A DNA stretch of 64,000 nucleotides from Roseiarcus sp963770035 (GCA_963770035.1 CAVYON010000067.1:248001-312000); one strand, 5' to 3'. Numbered from the stretch's first letter, positions 34,305 through 52,230 are shown. The notes: generated by a model not told the origin, from the letters alone. Numbers and translations are program-made.

Positions 34305-36366
34305 CCATCTCGCCCGGGAGGCGATCGTCTATGTCCGTCAGTCGACGGTCGATCAGGTGAACAACAACGTCGAGAGCCGTCGACGGCAATATGGGCTGGT
34401 CGAGCGAGCCCGGCAGCTCGGCTGGGCCGAGGTCAGCGTCATCGACGACGATCTCGGCCGCTCCGGCTCGGGCGTCAGCCGCCCCGGGTTCGAGAAGCTG
34501 CTGGCTGCGATCTGCGAAGGCCGGGTCGGCGCGGTGGTGTCGATCGAGGCCTCGCGCCTGGCCCGCAACGGGCGTGACTGGCACACGCTGCTCGAGTTCT
34601 GCGGGCTCGTCGGGACGCTGATCGCGGATGAGGACGGCGTCTACGATCCCCGTCTTCCCAACGACAGGCTCCTGCTCGGCATGAAAGGCACAATGAGCGA
34701 GATGGAGCTGACGATCCTGCGGCAGCGCGCCCATGAAGCGCTCAAGCAGAAGGCGCGCCGCGGCGAGCTCTTCACCTCGGTCGCCATCGGCTACGTGCGC
34801 GACCACCACGATCGGATCGAGAAGGACCCGGACCTTCGCGTGCGCGAAGCGCTTGCGCTCGTCTTTCGGAAGTTCGAAGAACTGCAGAGCGTGCGGCAGG
34901 TCCATCTCTGGTTTCGGCAGGAGAGGATCTTGCTCCCCGCCGTCTGCTACGGCGCGGAAGGCAGGGGCCTGGAGTGGAAGCCGCCGGTCTACAATACGAT
35001 CCATCACATCCTCACCAACCCGATTTACGCCGGCGCCTATGCGTACGGCCGGTCGATCAGCAAGACGAGAATCGAGAATGGCCGAAAACGCGTCACGCGC
35101 GGTGTTCGGGTCGAGCGGCCTGAGTGGGACGTTTTGATCCGCGACCACCATGAGGGTTATATCGGCTGGGATGCCTTCGAGAGGAATCAGCGCCTGATCA
35201 GCGACAACGCCAACGGCAAGAGCTGGGCGAGCCGGGGCGCCGTGCGGCGAGGGGAAGCCTTGCTCGCCGGCTTGTTCCGCTGCGGCCATTGCGGGCGCAA
35301 GCTGCATGTCGCTTATGGCGGAACGAAGGGCGACGTCGCGCGCTATCACTGCCAGGGCGCATTCCTCAACCACGGGACGAAGCGCTGCATCTCCTTCGGC
35401 AGTCTTCGCGTCGACGCCGCGGTCGCCGCCGAAGTCATCGAGCGCATTCAGCCTCTGGGCGTCGAAGCGGCTCTGGCGGCTCTTCAGGAACGTGGACGCG
35501 AGGACGTCGAGAAGCGCCGACAGGTCGAGCTGGCGCTCAAGCAGGCGCGTTTCGAGGCGGCGCACGCTCGACGGCAATATGACGCCGTCGATCCCGACAA
35601 CCGGCTGGTCGCGGGCGAACTCGAGCGGCGCTGGAACGAGCGCCTGAAGGAGGAGCGACGGCTTCAGGACGAACTCGATGCGTTCAGCGCCACGCCTTCG
35701 AACGGCGTAACTCCAGATGAGCGGGAAGCGCTCATGAGGCTCGGCGCGGACGTCGAGCGCGCCTGGCATGCGGAAGGGACGACCATCGCCACACGCAAGC
35801 GGATCGTGCGCACGCTGATCGAGGAGATCGTCGTACGCGTGGAGGATGATGGTCTCGATCTCGTCATCCGCTGGGCGGGCGAGGATCATACGCCACTCCG
35901 CGTGCGCAAGAACCGCACGGGGGAGCACCGCTGGCGTGTCGACGCCGATGTCGTCAATCTGGTGCGGGCGATGGCCCGACAGATGCCGGACATGGGGATC
36001 GCGGCCGCTCTCAATCGGACCGGGAAGACGACGGCCAAGGGGCATTCGTGGACGCGAACGCGGGTGGCCACTCTGCGCAACATTCACGGCATCGCCGTCT
36101 ACCGAGAGGGCGAACGCGCCGAGCGCGGCGAGGCGACGCTGGAGGAGGCGGCCGAGACCCTCGCCGTCAGTCCCGCGACCGTTCGCCGCCTGATTGTCGA
36201 AGGCGCTCTTCCCGCAAATCAGATCTGCAAAGGGGCGCCTTGGGTCATCCGCACCGCCGATATCCAGAGCGCCGAGGTCGCTTCCGCTGCCGAGCGGCGA
36301 AGGAAGCATGCGCCCAGAACTCCGCCGTCTGAAGATCAGCCGGCGCTACCCCTGAACTTTCAATGA
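34285..36366 (+). CDS. Large serine recombinase
   Basis: 693 residues. Resolvase domain with catalytic Ser in AIVYVRQST, then RRRQYGLVERARQLGW and DDDLGRSGSG; recombinase domain with LTNPIYAGAYAYGR; zinc ribbon FRCGHCGRKLHVAYGG with later YHCQGAF; coiled coil (about 400-470); C-terminal helix-turn-helix ATLEEAAETLAVSPATVRRL. ATG 34285 has GGAAGGAGG upstream. Intact, so the element may be mobile. Confidence 0.92.
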   Translation: MSRIEADHLAREAIVYVRQSTVDQVNNNVESRRRQYGLVERARQLGWAEVSVIDDDLGRSGSGVSRPGFEKLLAAICEGRVGAVVSIEASRLARNGRDWHTLLEFCGLVGTLIADEDGVYDPRLPNDRLLLGMKGTMSEMELTILRQRAHEALKQKARRGELFTSVAIGYVRDHHDRIEKDPDLRVREALALVFRKFEELQSVRQVHLWFRQERILLPAVCYGAEGRGLEWKPPVYNTIHHILTNPIYAGAYAYGRSISKTRIENGRKRVTRGVRVERPEWDVLIRDHHEGYIGWDAFERNQRLISDNANGKSWASRGAVRRGEALLAGLFRCGHCGRKLHVAYGGTKGDVARYHCQGAFLNHGTKRCISFGSLRVDAAVAAEVIERIQPLGVEAALAALQERGREDVEKRRQVELALKQARFEAAHARRQYDAVDPDNRLVAGELERRWNERLKEERRLQDELDAFSATPSNGVTPDEREALMRLGADVERAWHAEGTTIATRKRIVRTLIEEIVVRVEDDGLDLVIRWAGEDHTPLRVRKNRTGEHRWRVDADVVNLVRAMARQMPDMGIAAALNRTGKTTAKGHSWTRTRVATLRNIHGIAVYREGERAERGEATLEEAAETLAVSPATVRRLIVEGALPANQICKGAPWVIRTADIQSAEVASAAERRRKHAPRTPPSEDQPALPLNFQ

Positions 36367-36398
36367 GATGGCGAGGTGAGCATTATGAATCGGGCTCG

Positions 36399-36718
36399 GT
36401 TCCGCCGATGAACACGGCGTTGCGCTGCTGGGCGATGAAGCCGCCGCCGGCGAGGTCGCGAACGAGCGCCTCGTTGATCGGCGTGTCCTTGAACACGAAG
36501 TCGTCGAGATCCTTGGCGAGCGGCAGCTTGGAGGCCGTGATCTGATACTTGATCGACCGTGCCTGCTTCTCCGAGATCTCGGCGCGCAGGAGATCGCCGA
36601 CGAAGCGCTGCGGCTCGTGCTGGCGCTTGAGCGCGGTCGCGAGCGTCTCGTCGTAGGCGGCCTTCATGCCGTAGAGCTTCAGTTCGCCCATCATGTCGAG
36701 GACTTCGGTTCGCTCCAT
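36399..36718 (-). pseudogene. istB: istB second copy, 5' part
   Basis: MERTEVLDMMGELKLYGMKA to AVFIGGT, then diverges to EPDS at the junction with the recombinase element; the Walker A is cut in the middle. Confidence 0.88.
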
Positions 36719-36720
36719 CG

Positions 36721-38218
36721 TCAGGCGCTCCTTAGGGTGTCGTAGCGGGCGCAGTCGGCGACCGGCGCATGGCGCAGGCTGAGCGCGGCGGGGGTGTGGA
36801 TCGGCGGCGCCGGTCCGGGATCGCGCCGCCGCGCCAGAATGTTGAGGACGACGTCGGCCGAATGAACATTCTCGGCGAGCGCCTGGGCGCAGGCGGCCTC
36901 GACCGCCGGCAATCCGTCGGAGAGCACCGCGGCGAGAATCTTGACGAACTGCCGGTCGCCGTCGTCGGAGCCTGCGAGCTTGCGCTGGATGCGGTCCAGC
37001 GCCGCCGGCAGCACCCAGTCCCTGAACGGCGCGCCGTTGCGCAAGGCGCCGGGCTTGCGCGCCAGGACCGGCACGTAATGCCAGGGATCGTACTCGATCT
37101 TGCCGCGGCCGAACGCGCGCGGGTGCTCCGCGACAACCCGCCCGTCCTGGCGGATGACGATGCGGTCGGCGTAGGCGTGGATGTCGACCGGACGGCCGAC
37201 GGCGCTGGCGTTGACCGAATATCTGTTGTTGTCGAAGCGGACGAGGCAGGTCTTCGACACCGAGGCCGGCAGCGCGTGGAATCCGTCGAAGCGGACGCCA
37301 TAGGGAATGAGCTTCGGCCGCTCCTCCTCAAAAACGTCCCAGATCGTCCGCCCGCTCTGCTCGGGGTGGGCGTGCGCCTTGGCCCAGACCACACATTTGT
37401 CGATGAGCCAGGCGTTCATCTCGTGGTAGCTCTTGACCCTCAGACGCGGCGTGAGGAAGCGCTCGCGCACCAGCCCGACCTGGTTCTCGTGCCTCACCTT
37501 TCTCCCAACCCGCGGCCGGCGTGCAGGCGACTGGGTCGACGAGGTGGTGCGAGCACATCTGGAGGAAACGGCGATTGTACTGGCGGGCCTTGCCGACGAA
37601 GACCGTCTCCACCGCCGTCTTCATGTTGTCGTAGATTCCGCGCCCGCAGGCGCCCCGAAAGAACGCGAAGGCGCGGTCGTGCGCGTCGAACACCATCTCC
37701 TGCGTCTCGCGCGGATAGGCGCGAACGAACATCATGCGGCTCATGCAGAGCCGGACGTGGGCGACTTTCACCGTCGTCGTCACCCCGTCGATGACGACGA
37801 TCTCGTGGCTCCAGTCAAACTGGTAGGCTTCGCCCGGCGCAAACGTCAGGGGAATGTAGGCTTCCGCCGTCGCGCTCGCGTGCTGCTCGCCCCAGCGCCG
37901 CGCATAGCGGCGAACAGCGTCGTAGCCGCCCTCGTAGCCGAGAGGCCGCAACGCCGCGTAAATGCGGATCAGCGTCAGCCGCTCGCGCGCCGGCGCCTCG
38001 GCGTTCGCCGTCAGCAACCGGTCGAGCGCCTCCGTCCACGGCCCGAGCTTCGGCCGCGGCTGGACCTCGCGGTCATAGGAAAACGCCGTCTCCCCCGACC
38101 GCAGGATCCGCCGCACCGTGTTGCGCGACAGATGCAGGGTCCGCGAGATCTCCTTGATCGACTTCCCCTTGCCCAGATGCTCGCGCCGTATCCGACCAAT
38201 CGTCTCCACAATCAGCAT
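36721..38218 (-). pseudogene. istA: istA second copy, frameshifted
   Basis: Near 37488-37497 copy 1 reads GWEKGQVENQVG while this copy reads GWEKGEAREPGR: one extra base in aaaggtgaggcacgag. The two frames (38218-37328 and 37497-36721) together match copy 1 over its full length. The catalytic Glu region lies at the lesion. Confidence 0.9.
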
Positions 38219-38332
38219 CCCTTACCGCCCGCTTCGCGCCAAAGCAGGCAGACGACCAAACCGGAAATCGGGGGGTCAATTTTGCACGCCGATGACGCCC
38301 CTCAGGGGGTCAATTTTGCACGCCGAAACACA

Positions 38333-38545
38333 CCAAGACGTTGCGCATCGCCGCCGAAGCTCAAGAGATCGACGCGCTTCACCCTCTCGCCGAAGGCCCC
38401 TGGCTGTTCAGTCGCGCCGTTCTGGCCGGACCAACGGCTCTTGCCCTCGTCAGCAGAGTACGGAACGGCGTCCGGCGCCTCACGGGACCAAGTCCCGATC
38501 AACAAAACCTATTCTCTTCAATGGGATAGCCAGATGGGTGTTGTG
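38333..38545. other. Unassigned stretch between IS elements
   Basis: A plus frame reads LRIAAEAQEIDALHPLAEGP but no family is recognised; possibly the broken end of a host gene cut by the IS21 copy. Confidence 0.35.
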
Positions 38546-39324
38546 ATGCAGGATTGTAAAAGGTCATCCAGGAACCGATGCCGGCCCGCGCCTCGCGGCC
38601 GTCGGCGTAGGCTTTCAGATGCACCTCTTCGTACTTGATCGAGCGCCACAGCCGTTCGATGAAAATGTTGTCCATGAAGCGGCCGCGTCCGTCCATCGAA
38701 ATCGCGACGCCGGCCGCCGCGAGCTGGCCGACGAAAGCCTCGGCGGTGAAGGTGGAGCCCTGATCGGTGTTGAATATCCGCGGCTTTCCGAACCGGAGCA
38801 GCGCCTCCTCCAGCGCCGCCGCGCGAGACGCTGGCGTCGTTGGTGTTCGACAACCGCCACGCCAGAACCGCCCGGCTGGCCCAGTCGATGATCGCCACCA
38901 GATAGAGGAAGCCGCACGCCATCGGGATGTAGGTCACGTCGGCCGCCCACACGTGGTTCGGCTCGACGATGTTCAGGCCGCGCAGCAGGTAGGGGTAGAT
39001 CTTGTGCCCGGGCGCGGCCTTGCTCGTGCCGGGGCGCGGAACCAGCGCCTCAATCCCCATCGCCCGCATCAGCCGCCGCACCCGCTTGCGGTTGAGCCCA
39101 CGGCCTTCCTTGTTGAGTTCGAAGGTCATGCGCCGCGAGCCGTAGAACGGAAGCCCGAGATGCAGTTCGTCGATCCGGCGCATCACCGCCAGATCGTCCG
39201 CCCCGACGACCGGCTTGGGGCGGTAGACTCCCGAGCGCGCCACGCTCAACAGCGCGCATTGGCGGCGCACCGATAGGTCCTTGCCAGGCCGTTCGACCAT
39301 CGCTCCTCGATCGGGCGCGCTCAT
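38499..39324 (-). pseudogene. IS3 orfB transposase, frameshifted and truncated
   Basis: First frame: RRQCALLSVARSGVYRPKPV, SRRMTFELNKEGRGLNRKRV, DVTYIPMACGFLYLVAIID. Near 38826 it shifts; the next frame gives ALEEALLRFGKPRIFNTDQG and the third carries MDGRGRFMDNIFIERLWRSI with the catalytic Glu. The expected end (RPHQALGYRTP) is replaced by PASQHPSGYPIEE. Confidence 0.82.
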
Positions 39325-39373
39325 CGCCCTGGCCTCCTGGCCAAGAAATCCCGTTCAACCGTCAGTTGGCCGA

Positions 39374-39394
39374 TCCTCGGGTCAAGCCCGAGGA
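39374..39394. repeat. REP-like palindrome inserted in IS3 orfA
   Basis: TCCTCGGG-TCAAG-CCCGAGGA. It is inside a 25-bp block that separates AAG from ATCGGC of orfA, where uninterrupted copies read YAKIGQLTVERDF. The same palindrome is, from memory, widespread in alphaproteobacterial genomes. Confidence 0.65.
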
Positions 39395-39639
39395 CAAGCC
39401 TTGGCGTAAAGCTTGGCCGTCTCGCGTTCGCGCTCCTCCTCGCCATCGCCCGAAACGCTCGCCCCGCGTGCGAACAGGCTCGCGACGTTGTCGAGAACCT
39501 GCTTCTTCCAGGCATAAATCTGGTTCGGATGCACCCCGTGCCGCTTCGCCAGCTCCGGAACCGTCGCATCCTCGCGCAGCGCCTCAAGCGCGATCTTCGC
39601 CTTGAACGCCGCATCAAACTTCTGGCGTGACTTCATCAT
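39382..39639 (-). pseudogene. IS3 orfA, end disrupted by palindrome
   Basis: MMKSRQKFDAAFKAKIALEA then ALREDATVPELAKRHGVHPN and QIYAWKKQVLDN, a helix-turn-helix OrfA. It should continue KLYAKIGQLTVERDFLARR but the 25-bp insertion turns this into KLYAKACPRA and a stop. Confidence 0.8.
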
Positions 39640-39716
39640 TTTCTCGCTCCATCGGTGGCGACAGAGCAGGACATTTCACACCTTAGCCAATGGTCCCAAA
39701 TCCGGGGTCCAGTTCA

Positions 39717-39815
39717 GAGTCTTTCTCGTAGCGTCTTCATAGTACCGCTGACCACGGGGAACTGGGCTCACCGGGACCCGCGCGAGGGAAGGGGGGCGCC
39801 ACGGGACGAGAGCCG
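39717..39815. other. Gap between two insertion sequences
   Basis: No gene or site recognised. Confidence 0.4.
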
Positions 39816-41198
39816 GGGTGCGATCCAAAGTGGTGCAATCAGGCGGTGCGGCGTAGGGATTTGTTCGGCCTATTGTCATTGGCTGCAGCGGCACGTTGCC
39901 GGGCGAGGGCTTTCCAGTAAGCGTCCCAGTCGCCGTTGATTCGGTTTATTCGCAAGGCGAGCATATGTTCGGCATGCTCGACGCGCCGCCAGGCGCCGGG
40001 CCGCTTCAGGCGTTGCTGGGCGACGTAGCGATGAGCGCTTTCGATCTCGCCGGAGCCGATTGGCAGCAGCCCTTCGGCCAGGGCCTGGCGATCGTTCAAC
40101 TGGTCGGCGCGGGCGCCGAGATAACGATGGCAGGTTCGCACGGGCGCATGCTCGTCGTCGACTTCGGGCGGCTCGCCATGTCCGGCGAGCGCCCGCAGGA
40201 CGGCGTCGAGGCGGTGCCCAGGTATTCGCAGACATGATAGAAATCAATCAGGTAGCAGCCCTGATCACCGAACTGCGCCTCGACTTGGCCGACGATCCAG
40301 GGCGCGCCGTCGCCGACCGCGTGAACCCGGGAGTTCGCCCCGAAGCCGGCGCGAACCGCGCACGAAAGCAACTGACGCCCGGCCTCTTCGACCCCGCCCT
40401 CGATCGAGCCCGCATAAACCGGCGTGCAGTTCCCTTGCGCGTGCGCCAGCGACAGCTTCGCCTCCCGCCAGGACAGCGTCTTGCCCTTGCGCTTGTCTTT
40501 CCCCTCGCTGCTCGGCTCGACGATCGGAACCATGCCGCCGTCCGTTTCGACGACGATCGGTTTGCGAAGGCCCGGCGCTTCCGGAAACTCCAAATCCCGA
40601 CACCTGCTTTCGTGCATCGCCTGGGCGTGGGCGAACGTGATCCGCTGGATCGTGCTCTCGCCAATCGCGAAGCCGTAGTGCTCCTGCAACTTGGCGCGCG
40701 CCTGCGCGAAGGGCTGATCGGCCGCGAAGTCGACGAGGGCGCGCTGCAGCGGCCGCGAACATCCGAGCGGGCTCACCTTCGCCCCGAGCACGAACGGACG
40801 CACCCGTTGCGTCCCGAACCGATATTGCGGCTCCCGGACCTCTATTTCGCCAAATTTCGTATGCCAGCGGAGTTTTTTTCGCCTTGGCGATGCATCCGAG
40901 GGCGTTGGCGAATCTCCCGCTCCGTCGCCTCGACCCGGTTCTCCGCCCAACTCTTCAGCGCCTCACGCCCCAAAAGACGCATCTCATCCACGATGCGCTC
41001 TTCCGCAGCGTCGGCTTCCTTCAATTCGCCATCGGCGCCCTCGATCGCCGCCACGATCGACGACACCCGCTTGCGGAGCTCCGGATGCGCCCGCAACGCC
41101 GCAACCAGCCCCTCATCGCTCAACTCCCCGACCGCCATCCGTCGCCTCCTGCCAAATCACTCAACCCAACCTACCCTGCATCGGTTTGAATCGCACCC
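39816..41198 (-). mobile_element. ISKra4-like element, degenerate
   Basis: Inverted ends GGGTGCGATCCAAAGTGGTG (39816) and, on the minus strand from 41198, GGGTGCGATTCAAACCGATG. Between them is one broken transposase. It lies just downstream of the rpoC terminator. Confidence 0.75.
39839..41138 (-). pseudogene. ISKra4-family transposase, three frames
   Basis: Frame 1 (41138-about 40870): MAVGELSDEGLVAALRAHPE. The frame changes at seven T (40873-40879; A7 in the mRNA), then KLRWHTKFGEIEVREPQYRF, VETDGGMVPIVEPSSEGKD and YLIDFYHVCEYL. Near 40220 residues are missing and the frame changes again to LDAVLRALAGHGEPPEVDDE and GSGEIESAHRYVAQQRLKRP. The A7 shift could be natural; the second is a deletion, so the enzyme is dead. 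Confidence 0.78.
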
Positions 41199-41473
41199 AG
41201 CGGACCGGGCGCGCTCGCGCGCGTACTTGACCGCCCCTGCGCGCGACGCCAATTCCGCAGCGCGGGCCGAAACGAGGAAACGGCCGCCCAGCCGAACAAG
41301 GAAACGGCCCGAAACCAACCCGGCCATCGGCGCAGCATGACCACCTCGAACCGGGCCGTCGGCCGGCTTCCGACCCGTTTCGATCATCAACCCGAAGCCG
41401 ACACTTCACGCGCTACACAAAAGCGACAGGTGACGCGCTACGGACAGGCGCCGGGTCTGTGCCGTCAGGACAC
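41199..41473. other. No recognised gene
   Basis: GC-rich sequence between the ISKra4 end and the rpoC terminator. Confidence 0.4.
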
Positions 41474-41499
41474 AAAAAGAGCCGCCCGAGGGCGGCTCT
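41474..41499 (-). terminator. Rho-independent terminator of the rplJL-rpoBC operon
   Basis: Minus strand AGAGCCGCC-CTCG-GGCGGCTCT followed by TTTT. It lies 103 bp after the rpoC stop and is a 9-bp perfect stem. Confidence 0.88.
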
Positions 41500-41601
41500 C
41501 ATGTCGGGCGGGGTCGATGACTCCGCCTCGGCGCTCCGTAGGGCGTTCGCCAGGACGCCCGTCCTCCGACGGGCGATGGAGCGCGCCCTACAAGACGCCG
41601 G

Positions 41602-45858
<4,257 letters not shown>

Positions 45859-45996
45859 TCTCGTCTCCCGCGAGTCCGGCGCGGCCAACGCCCGGACTCG
45901 CCTCAATGGAAGAAAGTTCACGGCGCGTTCGCCGCGAGGCAATTCCCTATTCGGCGCGCCGGCCCGCTCTGAAACGTGGCGGGCCGGCGCGCCGTC

Positions 45997-50119
<4,123 letters not shown>

Positions 50120-50272
50120 GTCGTTCCTCGTGCTAACGCCCGTCTAGCGATCGCCCGGATGGGATCGCGTTCGGGCCGCCGGGCGAACCGATCGCCCTGT
50201 CAAACCGCCCCTCGAAGGCTCGCCCCGTGCGCCCCTCGTCGGTCAATACAACCCAACCTTCAAAACGCCGGA

Positions 50273-50303
50273 ACGGCCCCGGGGCCGTAAGGCCCGGGAC
50301 CGT
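50273..50303 (-). promoter_or_regulatory. GC-rich hairpin in the rplL-rpoB spacer
   Basis: Minus strand ACGGTCCCGGGCC-TTAC-GGCCCCGGGGCCGT, with one G-T pair and one bulge. It lies between rplL and rpoB, where the E. coli operon has an attenuator; no T-run follows, so its role is uncertain. Confidence 0.6.
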
Positions 50304-50346
50304 CCCCATTTCGACTGACGAGCCCCATGCCGGGCTCGCCCGCTCA

Positions 50347-50727
50347 TTACTTGAGCTCGACCTTCGCTCCGACCTTCTCGAGGGCGGCCTTGATCTTCTC
50401 GGCCTCGTCCTTGGACACGCCTTCCTTGACGGGCTTCGGTGCGCCTTCGACGAGGTCCTTGGCCTCCTTGAGGCCGAGCTGGGTGATCGCGCGGACTTCC
50501 TTGATGACCTCGATCTTCTTGTCGCCGATGGCGGCAAGGACGACGGTGAACTCGGTCTGCTCCTCGACCGGAGCAGCGGCCGCAGCCCCGGCGGCGGGAG
50601 AGGCGGCGACGGCGACGGCGGCCGCGGCCGAGACGCCCCACTTCGCTTCGAGGAGCTTTGCGAGCTCAGCGGCTTCGAGAACCGTGAGCGAGGACAGTTC
50701 GTCGACGATCTTTTCGAGATTGGCCAT
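50347..50727 (-). CDS. rplL: 50S ribosomal protein L7/L12
   Basis: 126 residues. MANLEKIVDELSSLTVLEAA (dimerisation part), Ala-rich hinge AAAAVAVAASPAAGAAAA, then the globular domain TEFTVVLAAIGDKKIEVIKE and GLKEAKDLVEGAPKPVKEGV. ATG 50727 follows TTAAGGAAA. 67 bp behind rplJ. Confidence 0.98.
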   Translation of the reverse strand: MANLEKIVDELSSLTVLEAAELAKLLEAKWGVSAAAAVAVAASPAAGAAAAAPVEEQTEFTVVLAAIGDKKIEVIKEVRAITQLGLKEAKDLVEGAPKPVKEGVSKDEAEKIKAALEKVGAKVELK

Positions 50728-50794
50728 GTTGAATTTTCCTTAATATGGGTTCGAACTGAGGATTTTGAAGAGCCCGGTCAGGCTGCGTCTCTTG

Positions 50795-51310
50795 TCAGGC
50801 TGCGTCTTTGGCGGCGTAGGCCCCGACCACGCGCGCGAGCTTGGCGGCGGGCGCGGTGGAGAGCTGGGCGAGCTTGGTCGCCGGGGCGGTGATGAGCCCC
50901 AGGAGCCTAGCGCGCAGCTCGTCGAGGGACGGCAAGGTCGCAAGCGCCTTGACCCCATCGACGTCGAGGGCGGTCGTTCCCATGGCGCCGCCGAGGAGCA
51001 CGAACTTGTCGTTGTCCTTGGCGAAAGCCACGGCTGCCTTGGCCGCCGCCACCGGATCGCTCGAATGGGCGATCAGGGTCGGTCCCTTGAGCAAGGGGCC
51101 GATAGAGGCGACGTCCGTGCCTTTGAGAGCAAGCTGGGCGAGGCGGTTCTTGGCGACCTGGACGGAAGCGCCAGCGGCCTTCATCTGCTTGCGCAGACGC
51201 TGCATCTGGGCGACCGTCAAGCCGGAATAATGCGCCACGACCACGACCGACGTCTTCGAGAAGACGTCGTGCAAGGACGCGACAGCTTCTTTCTTTTCCG
51301 CTCTATCCAC
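50795..51310 (-). CDS. rplJ: 50S ribosomal protein L10
   Basis: 172 residues. GTG 51310 (VDRAEKKEAVASLHDVFSKT) has GGAGACAGCACC upstream; an earlier in-frame ATG lies across the leader hairpin and gives a nonconserved extension. VVVVAHYSGLTVAQMQRLRK and VAKNRLAQLALKGT are family blocks. L10 with L12 autoregulates this operon by binding its leader RNA. Confidence 0.97.
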   Translation of the reverse strand: MDRAEKKEAVASLHDVFSKTSVVVVAHYSGLTVAQMQRLRKQMKAAGASVQVAKNRLAQLALKGTDVASIGPLLKGPTLIAHSSDPVAAAKAAVAFAKDNDKFVLLGGAMGTTALDVDGVKALATLPSLDELRARLLGLITAPATKLAQLSTAPAAKLARVVGAYAAKDAA

Positions 51311-51326
51311 GGTGCTGTCTCCGGTC

Positions 51327-51345
51327 GGCGGGCTTGACGCCCGCC
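51327..51345 (-). promoter_or_regulatory. Leader hairpin just before the rplJ ribosome binding site
   Basis: GGCGGGC-GTCAA-GCCCGCC, a perfect 7-bp stem ending 11 bases before the SD. Could modulate rplJ translation. Confidence 0.65.
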
Positions 51346-51395
51346 TGTTGCACATGCCGAACCGAGTGAATCCGAAGAGTCACACGCCACGGCGA

Positions 51396-51448
51396 CTTGC
51401 GCCTGTCCCCGGAGGTGGGCGAACCCAGCGCCGGACAGATGGTTCGAA
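51396..51448 (-). ncRNA. Structured RNA element in the rplJ leader (L10-leader-like)
   Basis: On the minus strand it forms a stem CTGTC/GACAG enclosing the hairpin TGGG-TTCG-CCCA. A copy at 57293-57345 is identical at 45 of 53 positions, with a compensatory change in the outer stem (CCGTC/GACGG) and TCCG for TTCG in the loop. Its place in the leader suggests the L10-binding site; that name is inferred. Confidence 0.6.
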
Positions 51449-51780
51449 CCGCATTGGCCGCAAGGAAGTCCTCACGGTTGGAAATTCGGTCTTCCCCGTC
51501 TATGCTGGCCCCTTGCCCCGCGAACGGGACCTGGAATTAAGCGTCGGACCCAAAGGTCGTCGGCGCCGGCAGTCTCGGACAGGACATGGCCGGAGCGGAC
51601 GCAAGGGCTTTCCCTTCCGTCCTCCGGCCCATCCGCCGCCTCTCCTCAAGCCTGCCTCAACGAGACGAAACCCAAAAAGGGCGGTAGCCATGTATGATCA
51701 TTCGGGGTCGCATCGCGCCGCCAACCCCGGTCGGGTCTGCATAGCGGGTTTGGCGGCGGGGTGCAAGGGGTCACGAAAAG

Positions 51781-51809
51781 TTTATGTGCGGCGCATTCGG
51801 GCGCGTCAA
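51781..51809 (-). promoter_or_regulatory. Promoter of rplJ-rplL-rpoB-rpoC
   Basis: Minus strand TTGACG, 17 bases, CATAAA. It lies about 104 bp behind the last peptide gene and would give a leader of roughly 460 nt to rplJ. Confidence 0.75.
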
Positions 51810-51912
51810 CAGGAATTGATTTTTACGCTCCGGAGGCGCCGGCAGAGTCTGGGCCATCGACCTTCATCCGTCTCACCGTTAGCACGAAAGGTAGGTCGCT
51901 CTTAAAGGTCGT

Positions 51913-52230
51913 TCACGGCGTTAGGAATTCCCCCATAAACTGTCGGTAGTGGAACAATCGGATAAAGGCACTCTTTCGTAAGTGGTAGTCGCAATCCCAG
52001 GGATAGTGTGGTCCATAGCATATGAATTTGCATACCGTGTGCTCAACGCAAGTTTGTCCTTGAAAGGACGGGATGTGACTGTATCCCCACCCCGCGTTGC
52101 TGCTCCCGAGACCGACCGCTAGCGATATATTACCGCCGGACCGTGCGGAACTCATCATTCCCACGTAGGTGTGTTTCGTCTTCTCTAGCGACTTCTCCGC
52201 GGTAAATCCAGGCATGTTCATGGTGCGCAT
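51913..52230 (-). CDS. Candidate precursor peptide B with PGFTAE motif
   Basis: 105 residues starting MRTMNMPGFTAEKSLEKTKH; AGGAGATGCGAA precedes ATG 52230. After the motif comes a Gly/Ser-rich middle (SSARSGGNISLAVGLGSSNA) and a Cys-containing part: C-x5-C-x3-C-x8-C in TCVEHTVC...PWDC, then an aromatic and basic tail. Last gene of the peptide cassette and nearest the rplJ promoter. Sequence here is less GC-rich than its neighbours. No homologue is claimed for the tail; the leader-like block equals that of the next gene. Confidence 0.75.
   Translation of the reverse strand: MRTMNMPGFTAEKSLEKTKHTYVGMMSSARSGGNISLAVGLGSSNAGWGYSHIPSFQGQTCVEHTVCKFICYGPHYPWDCDYHLRKSAFIRLFHYRQFMGEFLTP

Larger units (their letters stand above)
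33811..36398 (+). mobile_element. Large serine recombinase element inserted in istB
   Basis: Homology to istB stops at about 33811 and resumes at about 36399, with ACC at both junctions, so the target core is two or three bases. Contains a DUF5372-like frame, a 59-residue ORF and the recombinase. No terminal inverted repeat was found, as expected for this recombinase class. Confidence 0.75.
32830..38332 (-). mobile_element. IS21-family element, second copy, inverted and broken by a recombinase element
   Basis: Ends match copy 1: TGTCAATCGGCGTCCAAAAT at 32830 and the complement of TGTGTTTCGGCG ending at 38332. Flanks (agatcac / ccaagac) do not match, so no target duplication is visible. istA has a frameshift, istB is split by a 2.6 kb insertion and has an 8-bp tandem duplication. 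Confidence 0.88.
38546..39716 (-). mobile_element. IS3-family element, degenerate
   Basis: Right end at about 39716, on the minus strand TGAACTGGACCCCGGATTTG. Contains orfA and orfB remnants. The left end is lost: after MTFYN the orfB C-terminus no longer matches the family. Confidence 0.75.

Noticed and set aside
34123..36309. A 728-codon minus-strand open frame opposite the recombinase
   Set aside because: It mirrors the recombinase codons; composition is shadow-like (Arg/Asp/Leu rich) with no motif, and the plus strand gives a clear protein.
32823..38339. Target duplication for the second IS21 copy
   Set aside because: Flanks agatcac and ccaagac do not match at any length from 4 to 8.
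51396..51448. Repeat pair with 57293 as a conserved coding segment (FEPSVRRWVRP)
   Set aside because: Many differences fall in third positions of one frame, but both frames lack a plausible gene, and the stem covariation plus UNCG loop explain the pattern better as RNA.
51441..51450. GGTTCGAACC as the T-arm of a tRNA
   Set aside because: No acceptor, D or anticodon arm could be built around it; it belongs to the leader repeat.
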